DNA of 64,000 nucleotides from JAEXOD01 sp963667875. Its GTDB lineage: Bacteria > Bacteroidota > Ignavibacteria > Ignavibacteriales > Melioribacteraceae. Below, piece by piece: positions 44,155-53,021 of this stretch. The stretch lies in contig CAXXGC010000006.1 of NCBI GenBank assembly GCA_963667875.2, positions 558,001 to 622,000 on the forward strand, written 5' to 3'. The position numbers were made by a program, and so were the translations under genes. Numbering within the stretch: the first letter of the stretch is position 1; the number at the start of each line of letters is the position of its first letter. The notes under the pieces were generated by a model. The model was not told the origin of the DNA. It saw nothing but the letters and a program-made list of their open reading frames with translations, and made no database searches.

Positions 44155-44525
44155 ATTCCGCTAAACTCCATATTATGTTCTTCAATTTTAAATTTTGTTA
44201 ATTTTTCTATCTCATCAACAACACAATAATCTAAAAAACTCACTTTACCGCATTTTGTGCAAACCAAATGATGATGATGTTTTTTTTCGTTTTCAATTTC
44301 GTAACGTAAAAATTTTTCCCCAAAATTCACTTTGCGTACAATTTTTAACTCGACAAATAAATTTATTATTCTATAAATACTTGCAAAATCACAATTGTTA
44401 ACCTTAGTTTGAATTTCTTTTAATGAAATTGGTTTTTGCGAATTTAATAATATTTTAAGAATCTCACATCTGTTTTTAGTTAATTTAAAACCGGAGTTTT
44501 TTAATATTTCAATAAATTTTTCCAT
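44130..44525 (-). CDS. zur: Fur-family metalloregulator, probably Zur
   Basis: 131 residues from ATG 44525; an upstream in-frame GTG at 44540 is possible. The N-terminal winged helix includes LTKNRCEILKILLNSQKPISLKEIQTKV and FASIYRIINLFVEL. The dimerisation domain has HHHH (83-86), the structural zinc Cys pairs CTKC (89-92) and CPEC (125-128), and His118. First gene of a five-gene operon with znuA, znuC, znuB and lgt. The linkage to an ABC-3 metal importer points to zinc-responsive Zur; Mur/Mn sensing is the alternative. A perfect palindrome lies just upstream and is the likely operator. Confidence 0.82.
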   Translation of the reverse strand: MEKFIEILKNSGFKLTKNRCEILKILLNSQKPISLKEIQTKVNNCDFASIYRIINLFVELKIVRKVNFGEKFLRYEIENEKKHHHHLVCTKCGKVSFLDYCVVDEIEKLTKFKIEEHNMEFSGICPECTKE

Positions 44526-44534
44526 TTGCAAATG
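44523..44534. promoter_or_regulatory. 12-bp palindrome overlapping the zur start codon
   Basis: CATTTGCAAATG is a perfect palindrome whose first three bases are the complement of the ATG. It shares the TGCAA half-motif with the larger operator 18 bases upstream and may be a secondary regulator site. Confidence 0.4.
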
Positions 44535-44551
44535 TAACACTACTTTATTTT

Positions 44552-44572
44552 AAATGCAAGTCGCTTGCATTT
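44552..44572. promoter_or_regulatory. Perfect 9-3-9 palindrome, likely Zur operator
   Basis: AAATGCAAG and CTTGCATTT flank the centre TCG. It lies 27 bases upstream of the zur start, in the only promoter region of the five-gene operon. Length and symmetry are right for a Fur-family box; it would allow autoregulation with metal-bound Zur repressing zur, znuACB and lgt. Confidence 0.65.
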
Positions 44573-44609
44573 ACGCAGTTTAGAGTATAAAATCGAAATA
44601 AGTTAAAAT

Positions 44610-45737
44610 TTATTTACCTAAAATTTTATCATAATATTTTAGATATTGCGGGATAATATTATTTTTATTAAAAACTATTTCTGCTCTTTGGCGGCTGTTT
44701 TTAGAAAAAATAGCGTATTTTTTTTGATTACTTAATAAATCGATTGCGTATTTAGCCATTCTTGATATATCCCCTATTTCGGCAATATACCCCGTTTCGT
44801 TATGAATTACTAATTCGGGTAATCCTCCTACTGAAGTACTAACAACCGGAACACCGCACGACATTGCTTCAAGAGCCGAAAGGCCAAAACTTTCAGATTG
44901 TGACGGCATTAAAAACAGATCCGAAGCACTTAATATTTCCTGCAAACCGTCCTGTTTACCAAGAAATACAACATCTTTTTGCAAATTTAATTCTCTAACC
45001 AAACGTTCACACTCCGATCTATCGGGCCCGTCACCAACCAACAATAATTTAGATGGTATTTCTTTTCGTACTAAATCGAAGATTTTAATTGTATCGGGCA
45101 CACGTTTAACCGGTCGGAAGTTGGAGGTATGGACTAAAAGCTTTTCCCCGTTTTGAGCAACATGTTTTTTATAATTACATTTGCACCCGGGTTTAAATAA
45201 TTCGGAATCAATAAAGTTGTAAATAACTTCAATCTCTTTATCAATATGGTAATTAGTTAAGGTTTTTTCTTTTAAGAATCTGGAAACAGCAGTAACCCCG
45301 TCACTTTCTTCAATACTAAATTTTACCAAGGGCGAAAATGAGGGTTCAAGACCAACCAATGTAATATCAGTACCATGTAATGTAGTAATAATTTTAAGAT
45401 CTTTGTGATTTTTTTTCATTATCTGTTTTGCTAAATAAGCACTTACGGCATGAGGAATTGCATAATGAACATGCAACAAATCCAAATGTTCATATTCCAT
45501 CACTTCAACCATCTTACTGGTCAAAGCCAAACTATAAAGATGTCCGTCAAAAAGCGGATATGTACTCACCTCAACTTCATGGAAAAAAATATTTTCAACA
45601 AAAGCTTTTAATCTGTATGGTAAAGCAGAACTAATAAAATGTATCTGATGACCTAAAGAAGCTAGTTCTTTCCCAAGTTCCGTAGCTACAACACCGCTTC
45701 CTCCATAAGTTGGATAACAAGTTATTCCAATTTTCAT
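44610..45737 (-). CDS. bshA: N-acetyl-alpha-D-glucosaminyl L-malate synthase (bacillithiol biosynthesis)
   Basis: 375 residues, a GT4 glycosyltransferase. The N-terminal MKIGITCYPTYGGSGVVATELGKELASLGHQIHFISS and LHGTDITLVG are characteristic of BshA. The C-terminal nucleotide-sugar site has SNFRPVKRV, LVGDGPDRS and SESFGLSALEAMSCGVPVV. BshA transfers GlcNAc from UDP-GlcNAc to L-malate, the first step of bacillithiol synthesis. bshB and bshC are not in this window. The gene is divergent from the PfkB kinase gene with an 87-base shared upstream region. Confidence 0.9.
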   Translation of the reverse strand: MKIGITCYPTYGGSGVVATELGKELASLGHQIHFISSALPYRLKAFVENIFFHEVEVSTYPLFDGHLYSLALTSKMVEVMEYEHLDLLHVHYAIPHAVSAYLAKQIMKKNHKDLKIITTLHGTDITLVGLEPSFSPLVKFSIEESDGVTAVSRFLKEKTLTNYHIDKEIEVIYNFIDSELFKPGCKCNYKKHVAQNGEKLLVHTSNFRPVKRVPDTIKIFDLVRKEIPSKLLLVGDGPDRSECERLVRELNLQKDVVFLGKQDGLQEILSASDLFLMPSQSESFGLSALEAMSCGVPVVSTSVGGLPELVIHNETGYIAEIGDISRMAKYAIDLLSNQKKYAIFSKNSRQRAEIVFNKNNIIPQYLKYYDKILGK

Positions 45738-45824
45738 TCTATCTTTCCAATTATATTTGTAATTTATCAGTTGTAATTTTTATATTTAAACAATATAATT
45801 TAATTAAAAATTCAATGGGAATAC

Positions 45825-46697
45825 ATGAAATTATTATTAATTGGCAGTTCCGTAATAGATTATATTCATGAAAATGAAAAAATAACAATTAAACCGGGCG
45901 GAGTATTTTATTCAGCTTGCGGATTAAGCGCTATTCAAAATAACCCGCACGATATGTTTCTTCTGTCGGAATATAATAAAGATAATTTTAATATGTATAG
46001 TGATGTTTATAAAAACTTTAATCTATCATTATCAAGTTGTGTTGATCAATTACCCGGCATTCATCTTTTTTTACACAAGGATAAAGAAAGAACCGAATGT
46101 TATCAGAATATTACCGAAGAATTATTAATTAATAAATCGTTAAACTTAAACGAGTTTGACGCAATTTATATTAACATGATAACGGGTTACGATGTATCAT
46201 TAGATACTTTGGAATTTATTAGAAGTAAATTTACAAAATTTATTTATATCGATATTCACAGTTTGGCCCGCGGGATGGAGGCTGATAACATGCGTAATTT
46301 TAGGAAAATTCCTCAAATTGAAAGATGGTTAAAATGTGTGGATATTATTCAGGTAAACGAAACCGAATTTGAGATGTTATCTTGTAAAGATACAAAAGAA
46401 GAAATATTAAATAGTATATTTGCTTTTGGTACTAAAGCAGTAATAATTACCAAAGCCGAAAAAGGCGTTGAAGGCCATATAAATACGGAGGGAATTTTTA
46501 AATCCGTTTATTTAGATGCATTAAAAATTGACCAAGCAAATAGTGTAGGGTGCGGCGATATTTTTGGCTCAATGTTTTTTTATTATTATATTTCAACATC
46601 TAATTTTGAAAAATCACTGAAATTTGCCAATCATTCAGCCGGATTATTTTCAAGTTATAAAAATGTTAATGAATTTAAGGTTCAAGGAAATTTATGA
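45825..46697 (+). CDS. PfkB-family carbohydrate kinase
   Basis: 290 residues, ribokinase fold. The N-terminal GSSVIDYI and GG (KPGGVFYSACG) and the C-terminal catalytic motif NSVGCGDIFGSMF are visible; the Asp in GCGD is the base, and the usual Gly-Ala-Gly is Gly-Cys-Gly here. VNETEFEML is the internal conserved motif. The substrate sugar is unknown. It overlaps the reductase gene downstream by four bases (ATGA), so the two work in one transcript. Together they suggest a nucleotide-sugar or cell-surface sugar pathway, but that is inference. Confidence 0.82.
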   Translation: MKLLLIGSSVIDYIHENEKITIKPGGVFYSACGLSAIQNNPHDMFLLSEYNKDNFNMYSDVYKNFNLSLSSCVDQLPGIHLFLHKDKERTECYQNITEELLINKSLNLNEFDAIYINMITGYDVSLDTLEFIRSKFTKFIYIDIHSLARGMEADNMRNFRKIPQIERWLKCVDIIQVNETEFEMLSCKDTKEEILNSIFAFGTKAVIITKAEKGVEGHINTEGIFKSVYLDALKIDQANSVGCGDIFGSMFFYYYISTSNFEKSLKFANHSAGLFSSYKNVNEFKVQGNL

Positions 46698-47602
46698 GTA
46701 ATTCCCCTATAAAAAAAGTTTTAATTATTGGTTCAAATGGAATGTTTGGACAACGTTTGACTTATCATTTTTTAAGTAATTCATTGTTCCAAGTTTTTTG
46801 TACCTCAAATGAAGATGTATCATTTATTGAAAATGTAAAATATAAGCAAGTAGATATTACAAATAAAGATGATATAACTTCCCTTATATGTAATTATTCG
46901 CCTGACTATATTATTAATACAGCAGCATACACCAATGTTGATAAAAGCGAAATTGAAAAGGAATTAGCCTGGAAAATTAATGTAACCGGAGTAAAATATA
47001 TTGCAAATGCTGCAAAAGAAATTAATGCTTTTGTAATTCATATTTCTTCGGACTGCGTATTTGACGGTGTTAACGGACCATATACGGAAAATGATAAAAC
47101 AAATCCTATTGGTTATTATGGTTTAACAAAATTAGAAGGCGAAAATATTTTACATAGTGTTGAAGTTAAACATACAATAATAAGAACAAACGTTTTGTAT
47201 GGCCCCGCAAAATTTGGCAGGCCCGATTTTGTTAAATGGGTATATAATAAACTAAAAAACAATGAATCAATTAATATTGTTACGGACCAAATTAATAATC
47301 CAACCTATATTGATGATATTGTAAAAGCCATTAATAAAATTATTGATCTAAATATTGAGGGATTATTTAATATAGGCGGAAATGAATTTCTAAACAGATT
47401 TGATTTTACACTACGAATTGCCGATTATTTTAATTTAAATAAAAATCTAATAAATCCAATTTTAACAGAACAGTTAAATCAAATTGCTAAACGTCCGTTA
47501 AGCAGCGGTTTAATTACAACTAAAGCTGAAGAGACTTTCGGTTACAAAGCAACTAATATTGAAGAAACATTTAGGTTAATGCAAAAAGAATTAAATTTGT
47601 AA
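46694..47602 (+). CDS. dTDP-4-dehydrorhamnose reductase-like SDR (RmlD family)
   Basis: 302 residues, extended SDR. The Rossmann motif is IIGSNGMFGQ (11-20), with NTAAYTNVDKSE and the active-site pattern SSDCVFDG followed by YYGLTKLEGE, which holds the Tyr-x-x-x-Lys pair. This matches RmlD and related sugar reductases. It reduces a 4-keto sugar nucleotide using NAD(P)H, but rmlA, B and C are not adjacent, so the exact sugar is open. It starts within the last codons of the kinase gene. Confidence 0.82.
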   Translation: MSNSPIKKVLIIGSNGMFGQRLTYHFLSNSLFQVFCTSNEDVSFIENVKYKQVDITNKDDITSLICNYSPDYIINTAAYTNVDKSEIEKELAWKINVTGVKYIANAAKEINAFVIHISSDCVFDGVNGPYTENDKTNPIGYYGLTKLEGENILHSVEVKHTIIRTNVLYGPAKFGRPDFVKWVYNKLKNNESINIVTDQINNPTYIDDIVKAINKIIDLNIEGLFNIGGNEFLNRFDFTLRIADYFNLNKNLINPILTEQLNQIAKRPLSSGLITTKAEETFGYKATNIEETFRLMQKELNL

Positions 47603-47606
47603 ATAT

Positions 47607-48497
47607 TTACAACGTATCTCTTTTACTTTTAATAAATTCAACTAATTTATTAAATTTTTCTTTCTGATCGTATGAAAGGTAATTTTGCACCACATCAAAC
47701 GCAATATCAAGATATCTTAAATTTATATTCCTTATTGCCCTGTTAATTTCAATTTCAAACTTTTCAGGTTCAGGCATTACTATTGAAGCAAACTGCAAAG
47801 CAGCCAAAATATTAAGTGTGTTATGAATAGCAGAGTTATTGGCAATTAGAATTAAACTATCAACAATTTCCTTATACGATGAACATAACTCAATTGCCTT
47901 TTTGCCTGCTTCAATTTGTAAATCGTTTTTTTGCATCAATTTTAATTTATCGTCAGATGCAATTTTAAGCAGTGATTTAAATTTTTCCTCAGCATCAAGT
48001 CTGTTTGTAGGTGGAGCTGTAAAACTTTTTCGCATTAAATTAATAACCGCGGTATTAATATTATCAATTGCATATTTAGCCAGTTCACCACTGTTTCTAA
48101 TATCTTTTGATATGCGTATCAATTCATCATATTTTCCGTCTTTAGTCAAACCGTCAATTGATGCAAGACTAACTTTTTCCAAGGTGTTTTTTTTCTTTGA
48201 ATCTAGATTTTCCCAGCTTTCTTTTTTATAATATTTGTCACTGATTTTATTAAAATCCATATTAATTGCTTTGGAAAGCATTAAAATGGTAAATTTATTT
48301 ATATTTAATTTATGAACAAAATCTTCATAATTATTTTCATCAACATCAAATGAGATTATAGCCTCACCGCCAAGCTGCCCATATTTAAAATTAGCAACTT
48401 TTAACCCGGTTGTTGTCGACTCCAGAAACTCAATTAATGTTTTGAATCTGGCAATCTCATTTGAATTAATTTTTACAGTAACTTTTTCTGTTTTCAT
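47607..48497 (-). CDS. Unknown protein, helical repeat-like
   Basis: 296 residues and no family recognised. The first 85 residues look alpha/beta (KVTVKINSNEIARFKTLIEFLESTTTGLKV...GEAIISFDVDE), and the rest is all helical, reminiscent of a HEAT- or TPR-like stack, with many Lys and Glu. There is no signal peptide. AGGGAA precedes the ATG. It is the last of three minus-strand genes (kdsC, transglutaminase, this) with a 23-base spacing to the transglutaminase gene, so it is probably co-transcribed. Function cannot be inferred. Confidence 0.6.
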   Translation of the reverse strand: MKTEKVTVKINSNEIARFKTLIEFLESTTTGLKVANFKYGQLGGEAIISFDVDENNYEDFVHKLNINKFTILMLSKAINMDFNKISDKYYKKESWENLDSKKKNTLEKVSLASIDGLTKDGKYDELIRISKDIRNSGELAKYAIDNINTAVINLMRKSFTAPPTNRLDAEEKFKSLLKIASDDKLKLMQKNDLQIEAGKKAIELCSSYKEIVDSLILIANNSAIHNTLNILAALQFASIVMPEPEKFEIEINRAIRNINLRYLDIAFDVVQNYLSYDQKEKFNKLVEFIKSKRDTL

Positions 48498-48520
48498 TTT
48501 CCCTAAAATAATTATTTTAG

Positions 48521-49942
48521 TTATTCGGAATATTTTACCTGCATATCATAATTCCATTTATCAAAATACAAATTACCACCACGCCATTCAACTTCGCCAC
48601 GTTGAAAATCTATTGTTTCGCTTCGCGGATATATTTTTGCAGGATATAATGGCTGCGAAAAATCATCATTAACAATTAATCTGTACGAATCCATTCCGCC
48701 TAAATAAAAATATTGTACATCTTCATTTGTTGAATTTTTCATACCAAACGATTGATCTACAGGAAGCCAGCCATATCCTTCAAAATATACTTCGCCCCAA
48801 TCATGTAAATTTACATTGTCAGGGTGAAGCATCCAGCCGCTTTGCCATTTTGTAGGTATTCCGTTGTATCTGCATAAAGTCATAAATAAAAGAGTTTGAA
48901 TTCCGCAATCGCCATGCCCGTTAGTTAAACAATAATCGGAAATATTGTAAATTGTGGAGTACTCTCTTGCTCCGGCCCAAGGTATATTTTTATCTATCCA
49001 TGTAAATATTTTTTTAGCTATTAAATAAGGATTTTTTTCATCCCCAACAATTTCTTTAGATATTTTTTTAATTTTTTCGGTAAAAACAATGTGCGGAGGT
49101 CTTTCAGCCGAAAACTCCTTGTATAGTTCGGAATTAGTATTATACAGTTTCACATCTTGAGGAATAATTTTATTAAACTCAGCAGAAGCTGAATATTCAA
49201 TCTCATAATTAAATACTGTTTCTTTATCTTTTTCAGCTGTTTTTTCCAAATATATTGTTCTTTGTTTTTTTTCTTTATCCGAAACGATATATTCGCTGTT
49301 GTTAACAGATATAAGTTTAATATTTTGTTGTCTTCTGTTTGTTTCACGCGGATAAGGCATCCAGCATCTAATAACTTCGCCGGCAGGCACTACATTTGGT
49401 TTTACAGAAAGTGTATAATTTAATATAATCTTAACCGGATCAGTTAAATTAGTATTTTGTTTGTAATATTTATCAACTACTTTTGGAATATATTTTTCTA
49501 AAAAAGTATTTAACCCGTCAACTGAAACACCGTCAACTTTTTCTTTAACTTTTTTTGCTTCCTGGTTAATCAAAAACAGATTGGAATTAGAACGGTCAAA
49601 ATATAATTTTTTCCCATCTATTATTTTATGTTCAAGTTGATTGTTTTTTTCCCACTTTACTAAATCTTTTGATTTAATATTTGGATAATATTTACGCAAA
49701 TATTTTAATATATCATCTTCTGTTTTCCAAAAATCACTTTTAATTCTATCCATTCTTTCAATTTCAAAAGATAAATTTAGTTTTTCGGTTTCCGAAATGT
49801 TTTTATCTTTAAGCATCTTTTGGATAATAACATTCGCTTTGTTAAAATTTCCGCTTTCAATTTGATTTTTTACAAAATCCAAATTTTCCTGAGCATACAT
49901 ACAAACAACACTAAGTAACATAAAAACAATAAAATAACGCAT
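48521..49942 (-). CDS. Exported transglutaminase-like protein
   Basis: 473 residues with signal peptide MRYFIVFMLLSVVCMYAQ. The C-terminal transglutaminase core has the triad Cys346 (HGDCGIQTLLFMTLCRYNGIP), His380 (NLHDWGEVYF) and Asp396 (WLPVDQSFG). The region before it (about 165-260) is a beta-rich N-domain. It may act as a periplasmic peptidase, amidase or cross-linker; bacterial members have diverse and mostly untested roles. The start lies 2 bases after the kdsC stop, and the GAGGA ribosome site is inside the kdsC end, so the genes are coupled. Confidence 0.85.
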   Translation of the reverse strand: MRYFIVFMLLSVVCMYAQENLDFVKNQIESGNFNKANVIIQKMLKDKNISETEKLNLSFEIERMDRIKSDFWKTEDDILKYLRKYYPNIKSKDLVKWEKNNQLEHKIIDGKKLYFDRSNSNLFLINQEAKKVKEKVDGVSVDGLNTFLEKYIPKVVDKYYKQNTNLTDPVKIILNYTLSVKPNVVPAGEVIRCWMPYPRETNRRQQNIKLISVNNSEYIVSDKEKKQRTIYLEKTAEKDKETVFNYEIEYSASAEFNKIIPQDVKLYNTNSELYKEFSAERPPHIVFTEKIKKISKEIVGDEKNPYLIAKKIFTWIDKNIPWAGAREYSTIYNISDYCLTNGHGDCGIQTLLFMTLCRYNGIPTKWQSGWMLHPDNVNLHDWGEVYFEGYGWLPVDQSFGMKNSTNEDVQYFYLGGMDSYRLIVNDDFSQPLYPAKIYPRSETIDFQRGEVEWRGGNLYFDKWNYDMQVKYSE

Positions 49943-49944
49943 AA

Positions 49945-50460
49945 TTAATCCTCTTCAGAATTTTGATTTTTTAACACTAATTCAGCCAACTCCCTAAAGG
50001 CTCCATCACCGCCTTTTCGTTTACAAATATATTCTGCCCTTTCCATAATATCATCTACTGCATCAGCAGGGCACGCTGACACTCCTACAGAGCTGATAAT
50101 TTCCAAATCATTTACATCATCACCAATAAAAGCAACATTTTCTGCTTCTATTCCGTATTCATCACATAAATCTAACATTTTTTGCTTTTTATTCCAAATA
50201 CCAATATATGTAAAATCCAGTTTTAATCTTTCACCTCTTCGTGTAATTATGGGTGAAACATCAGTGGATATAATACCGCAAATTATTCCTTTTTGTTTAA
50301 GTAAAACAGCACCCATTCCGTCTTTTACATTAAATTTTTTAATTATTAATCCATCCGATGAATAATATAAACCGCCATCAGTTAATACACCGTCAACATC
50401 CATAATAACCATTTTTATTTTTTTGAGTTTTTCAATAAACTCTTCGCTCAATTTTTGCAT
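49945..50460 (-). CDS. kdsC: HAD phosphatase, KdsC family (KDO-8-phosphate phosphatase)
   Basis: 171 residues, cap-less HAD of the C0 type. The nucleophile motif is DVDGVLTDGG (Asp21, Asp23), followed by KDGMG, STDVSPI, the Lys region and GDDVND (113-118). Length and motifs fit KdsC, which dephosphorylates KDO-8-phosphate for lipopolysaccharide inner core. A related HAD such as NeuA-linked phosphatase is possible. First gene of the trio with the transglutaminase and an unknown protein. Confidence 0.85.
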   Translation of the reverse strand: MQKLSEEFIEKLKKIKMVIMDVDGVLTDGGLYYSSDGLIIKKFNVKDGMGAVLLKQKGIICGIISTDVSPIITRRGERLKLDFTYIGIWNKKQKMLDLCDEYGIEAENVAFIGDDVNDLEIISSVGVSACPADAVDDIMERAEYICKRKGGDGAFRELAELVLKNQNSEED

Positions 50461-50921
50461 ATTTCCATATTATTAATAAACAATATATAAGATATAAAAT
50501 AATAGAATAAAATTCAAAAAAAATATATAAGGTGTGTTTTTATTACTTAACACATATTTTTAGGTGGTTGGTTCAATTTGATTATTTTTAACACAACAAA
50601 TCAGTGCCACATTAAATCCGGCTTTTTGAACACCAAATAATATGTTACTGCTTTTTAATCAATATATGTTTTTGTTTAACAAATAAGCATTGTGATTATG
50701 TTACCTGTAGCTGATTAACTTTTGGTTAGAGTTAAATACATTTATTTATTATTTAATGTTAACTGCTTATTATTAGCGGCTGTAAATATGCTTGTTTTGG
50801 CAATATTCAAAACTTCTGTTAAAATTTGCTTTGCAATTAAAAATGACATTAAAATTTAATGAAAGCTGTATTAATTATTATTTTGTTTTGTAATTTTTAT
50901 TATATAATTTACAAATAATAT
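50461..50921. other. Non-coding stretch upstream of kdsC
   Basis: A+T-rich, without convincing frames, hairpins or repeats. It must contain the kdsC promoter and the 3' end region of the beta-helix gene; no terminator with a strong stem is seen. Confidence 0.5.
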
Positions 50922-52718
50922 TCATTTCAAAAACACCATTTTCTTTAAATCATTAAACTTAGGTATTTTACCCGTACCGGTTACTTCAATTCTATATAAA
51001 TATATACCGCTGGTAAATCCGCACATATCTATTTTTGTTTCGTTGTAACCTCTATTTTTGGTGCCTTCAATTATTGTTTTTATTAGTTCACCAGTTATAG
51101 TGTACAATTTAAGCCTTACTTCACCCGGTTCTTTTAAACTGTAACTTATTGTTGTACTCGGGTTAAATGGATTAGGATAATTTTGATATAAAGCATATTC
51201 CATGTTTTCAGTTATTATAACTTCATCATTTTGTGTTATTGTTACATTTACTTCGGCCGAACTATAACTTTGGTTATTTGCACTATCTATTGCAGTTATT
51301 TTGTAATATACTTTTTGGGTTCCTTTATTTAAAATATCATAAAATAAAGTATCCGTTAATATTCCAATTCGTTTTGTACTATCTATTGTAAAGTTTGCAG
51401 TTATGTCTTTGTATACATAATATTTTGCAAAATCGGATTCAGTATTTTTATTCCATGTTAATTTAACTCTATTTATATCCTGTTCATAAACAGCTTTTAA
51501 CCCCTTTACAGGTTTGGGTGCTAAATCTTGGTATAAATAACTTTCTCCCAACGGTCCGCCAAACATTCCAAGGTCGCTTCTACTGCCGTCCACATCTAAA
51601 ATATTGGGGTCACCTTTATCAATTGCAGGTGAATATTTTTGCAACCTAAAATCATATGCACCAAACGGTCTTACAATAGTATCTTTTACAAACATCGGAT
51701 CGGCAGTAATATCGTGCAAACCCGGCGGTATATTTGTATATGTTACCCCGGTGTTATCATAAAACATATTATAATCAACATCTCCTTGATTTCCATAGGA
51801 ATATACACCGCTGCCACCATGCGCAAATATATTATTTTTTATTTTATAATATTTAACAATGTTGCCTGTTTCAATTCCATATGGTGAACCTATTATTGTA
51901 TTGTTGAATATATACGTTGTATCTTTCAAACCACCTTGCAATGATAAGGCTCTAATTGCAATACATAACCCATAAAACAAATTATTATTTATTTTTACCT
52001 TTTGATTCGAACGCAACTCAATTGAAAAGAGAGCACGAGGAGATGCATCTGTTATAAAAATATTATTATGTATGTTAAATTCACCTTCACCAGCACCATT
52101 ATTAATACACGTTGGACCGCTTTCATTCGATTTTATATAAAACAAACTATTTTTAATTTCATAGTAATAACTATCTAAATAGGTCTCAATTTTTACTCCT
52201 TTGCGTCCTTTTTTTATTATAAAATTATTAATTATACAGCCCATATGTATTCCAAAACCATAACTTGTTGAATCAACGGTACAATTGTTTATAATGCAAT
52301 TACCCGATTCAAAATATAGTGCATAATTATTTGCTGTGCCTTCAATTACTTTTTTCTTAAATGTAATATTATTTATGTTTAAGTTAGCATTTTTAAAATA
52401 GCATAATATATATTGACCGATTTTTCCTTCAACACCCGTTCCGTCCAATATACATTCGTCTGTATCAACTCCAATTATAGTTAAATTTTTATCCTGAATA
52501 TATATTGTTTCTCTATATATTCCCCTATCAACATAAATAGTATCACCGCTTACACAAAAATCCAAACATTTTTGAAGACTGTCGCAAGCTGTCTGCCAAG
52601 TATTGTAGGGGGCAATATTGCCCCCCGTTTTACTAACATAACGGATTTCAGAAATTAGACTTATTCCCGGGAATATTATAATGATCAAAATCGCCAATAT
52701 TTCGGTAAATTTTAACAC
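50922..52718 (-). CDS. Secreted beta-helix (DUF1565-like) protein with FN3 and T9SS sorting domain
   Basis: 598 residues from a GTG start. The N-terminus (LAILIIIIFPGISLISE) is signal-like. The opening RYVSKTGGNIAPYNTWQTACDSLQ and SGDTIYVDRGIYRETI is typical of pectate-lyase-like / DUF1565 beta-helix proteins, followed by helix strands up to about residue 370. An FN3-like module (PVKGLKAVYEQDINRVKLTWNKNTESDFAKYYVYK) and a sorting domain (LYQNYPNPFNPSTT to LKKMVFLK) follow. No catalytic residues are certain, so binding or lyase activity is open. The GTG has no strong ribosome site, while a small ORF with a perfect site lies just upstream. Confidence 0.78.
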   Translation of the reverse strand: MLKFTEILAILIIIIFPGISLISEIRYVSKTGGNIAPYNTWQTACDSLQKCLDFCVSGDTIYVDRGIYRETIYIQDKNLTIIGVDTDECILDGTGVEGKIGQYILCYFKNANLNINNITFKKKVIEGTANNYALYFESGNCIINNCTVDSTSYGFGIHMGCIINNFIIKKGRKGVKIETYLDSYYYEIKNSLFYIKSNESGPTCINNGAGEGEFNIHNNIFITDASPRALFSIELRSNQKVKINNNLFYGLCIAIRALSLQGGLKDTTYIFNNTIIGSPYGIETGNIVKYYKIKNNIFAHGGSGVYSYGNQGDVDYNMFYDNTGVTYTNIPPGLHDITADPMFVKDTIVRPFGAYDFRLQKYSPAIDKGDPNILDVDGSRSDLGMFGGPLGESYLYQDLAPKPVKGLKAVYEQDINRVKLTWNKNTESDFAKYYVYKDITANFTIDSTKRIGILTDTLFYDILNKGTQKVYYKITAIDSANNQSYSSAEVNVTITQNDEVIITENMEYALYQNYPNPFNPSTTISYSLKEPGEVRLKLYTITGELIKTIIEGTKNRGYNETKIDMCGFTSGIYLYRIEVTGTGKIPKFNDLKKMVFLK

Positions 52719-52728
52719 AAGTTTTAGT

Positions 52729-52794
52729 TTAATTTTTTGATAATGTATTAATCAAAAACAAGAATATAAAAACAGGTAGTTTTGCACTTTTCAT
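52729..52794 (-). CDS. 21-residue signal-peptide-like small ORF upstream of the beta-helix gene
   Basis: AAGGAGA stands seven bases before an ATG (52792-52794) that opens a frame reading MKSAKLPVFIFLFLINTLSKN then stop: a charged start, a hydrophobic core and a polar tail. It ends 10 bases before the GTG of the next gene. It may be a leader peptide, or the original start of the secreted protein displaced by a frameshift. The frame is too short to be proved coding. Confidence 0.35.
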   Translation of the reverse strand: MKSAKLPVFIFLFLINTLSKN

Positions 52795-52968
52795 ATTATT
52801 TCTCCTTTGTTTTCCATAAAAATTAATTAGTAATTATTTTTATTGCCTTATTTTAATTTAAATATAAATTTTTTAAAAGCAAATAAATAATATTTGTCTA
52901 ATATTTTATTTAGATGTTATACGTGGTTTTTTTTAGTATATGGTTCCTCCAAATTTATTTTTTAAACT

Positions 52969-52998
52969 AAAAAAGCCTTTGGATTTCTCCAAAGGCTT
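52969..52998 (-). terminator. Terminator of the TonB-dependent receptor gene
   Basis: AAGCCTTTGGA (52973-52983) pairs with TCCAAAGGCTT (52988-52998). Read on the minus strand it is followed by a T-run. It lies 24 bases past the stop. Confidence 0.88.
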
Positions 52999-53021
52999 CA
53001 AATTTACATTCTAATTAAAAA

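Noticed and set aside
48442..48672. 76-residue plus-strand frame between two minus-strand genes
   Set aside because: It overlaps both real genes in antisense and has no family resemblance.
50461..50921. Hidden small gene upstream of kdsC
   Set aside because: No frame longer than a few tens of codons with a plausible ribosome site on either strand.
52795..53021. Additional gene between the beta-helix and TonB-receptor genes
   Set aside because: Only A+T-rich DNA with a terminator; no frame with a ribosome site apart from the mini-ORF already listed.
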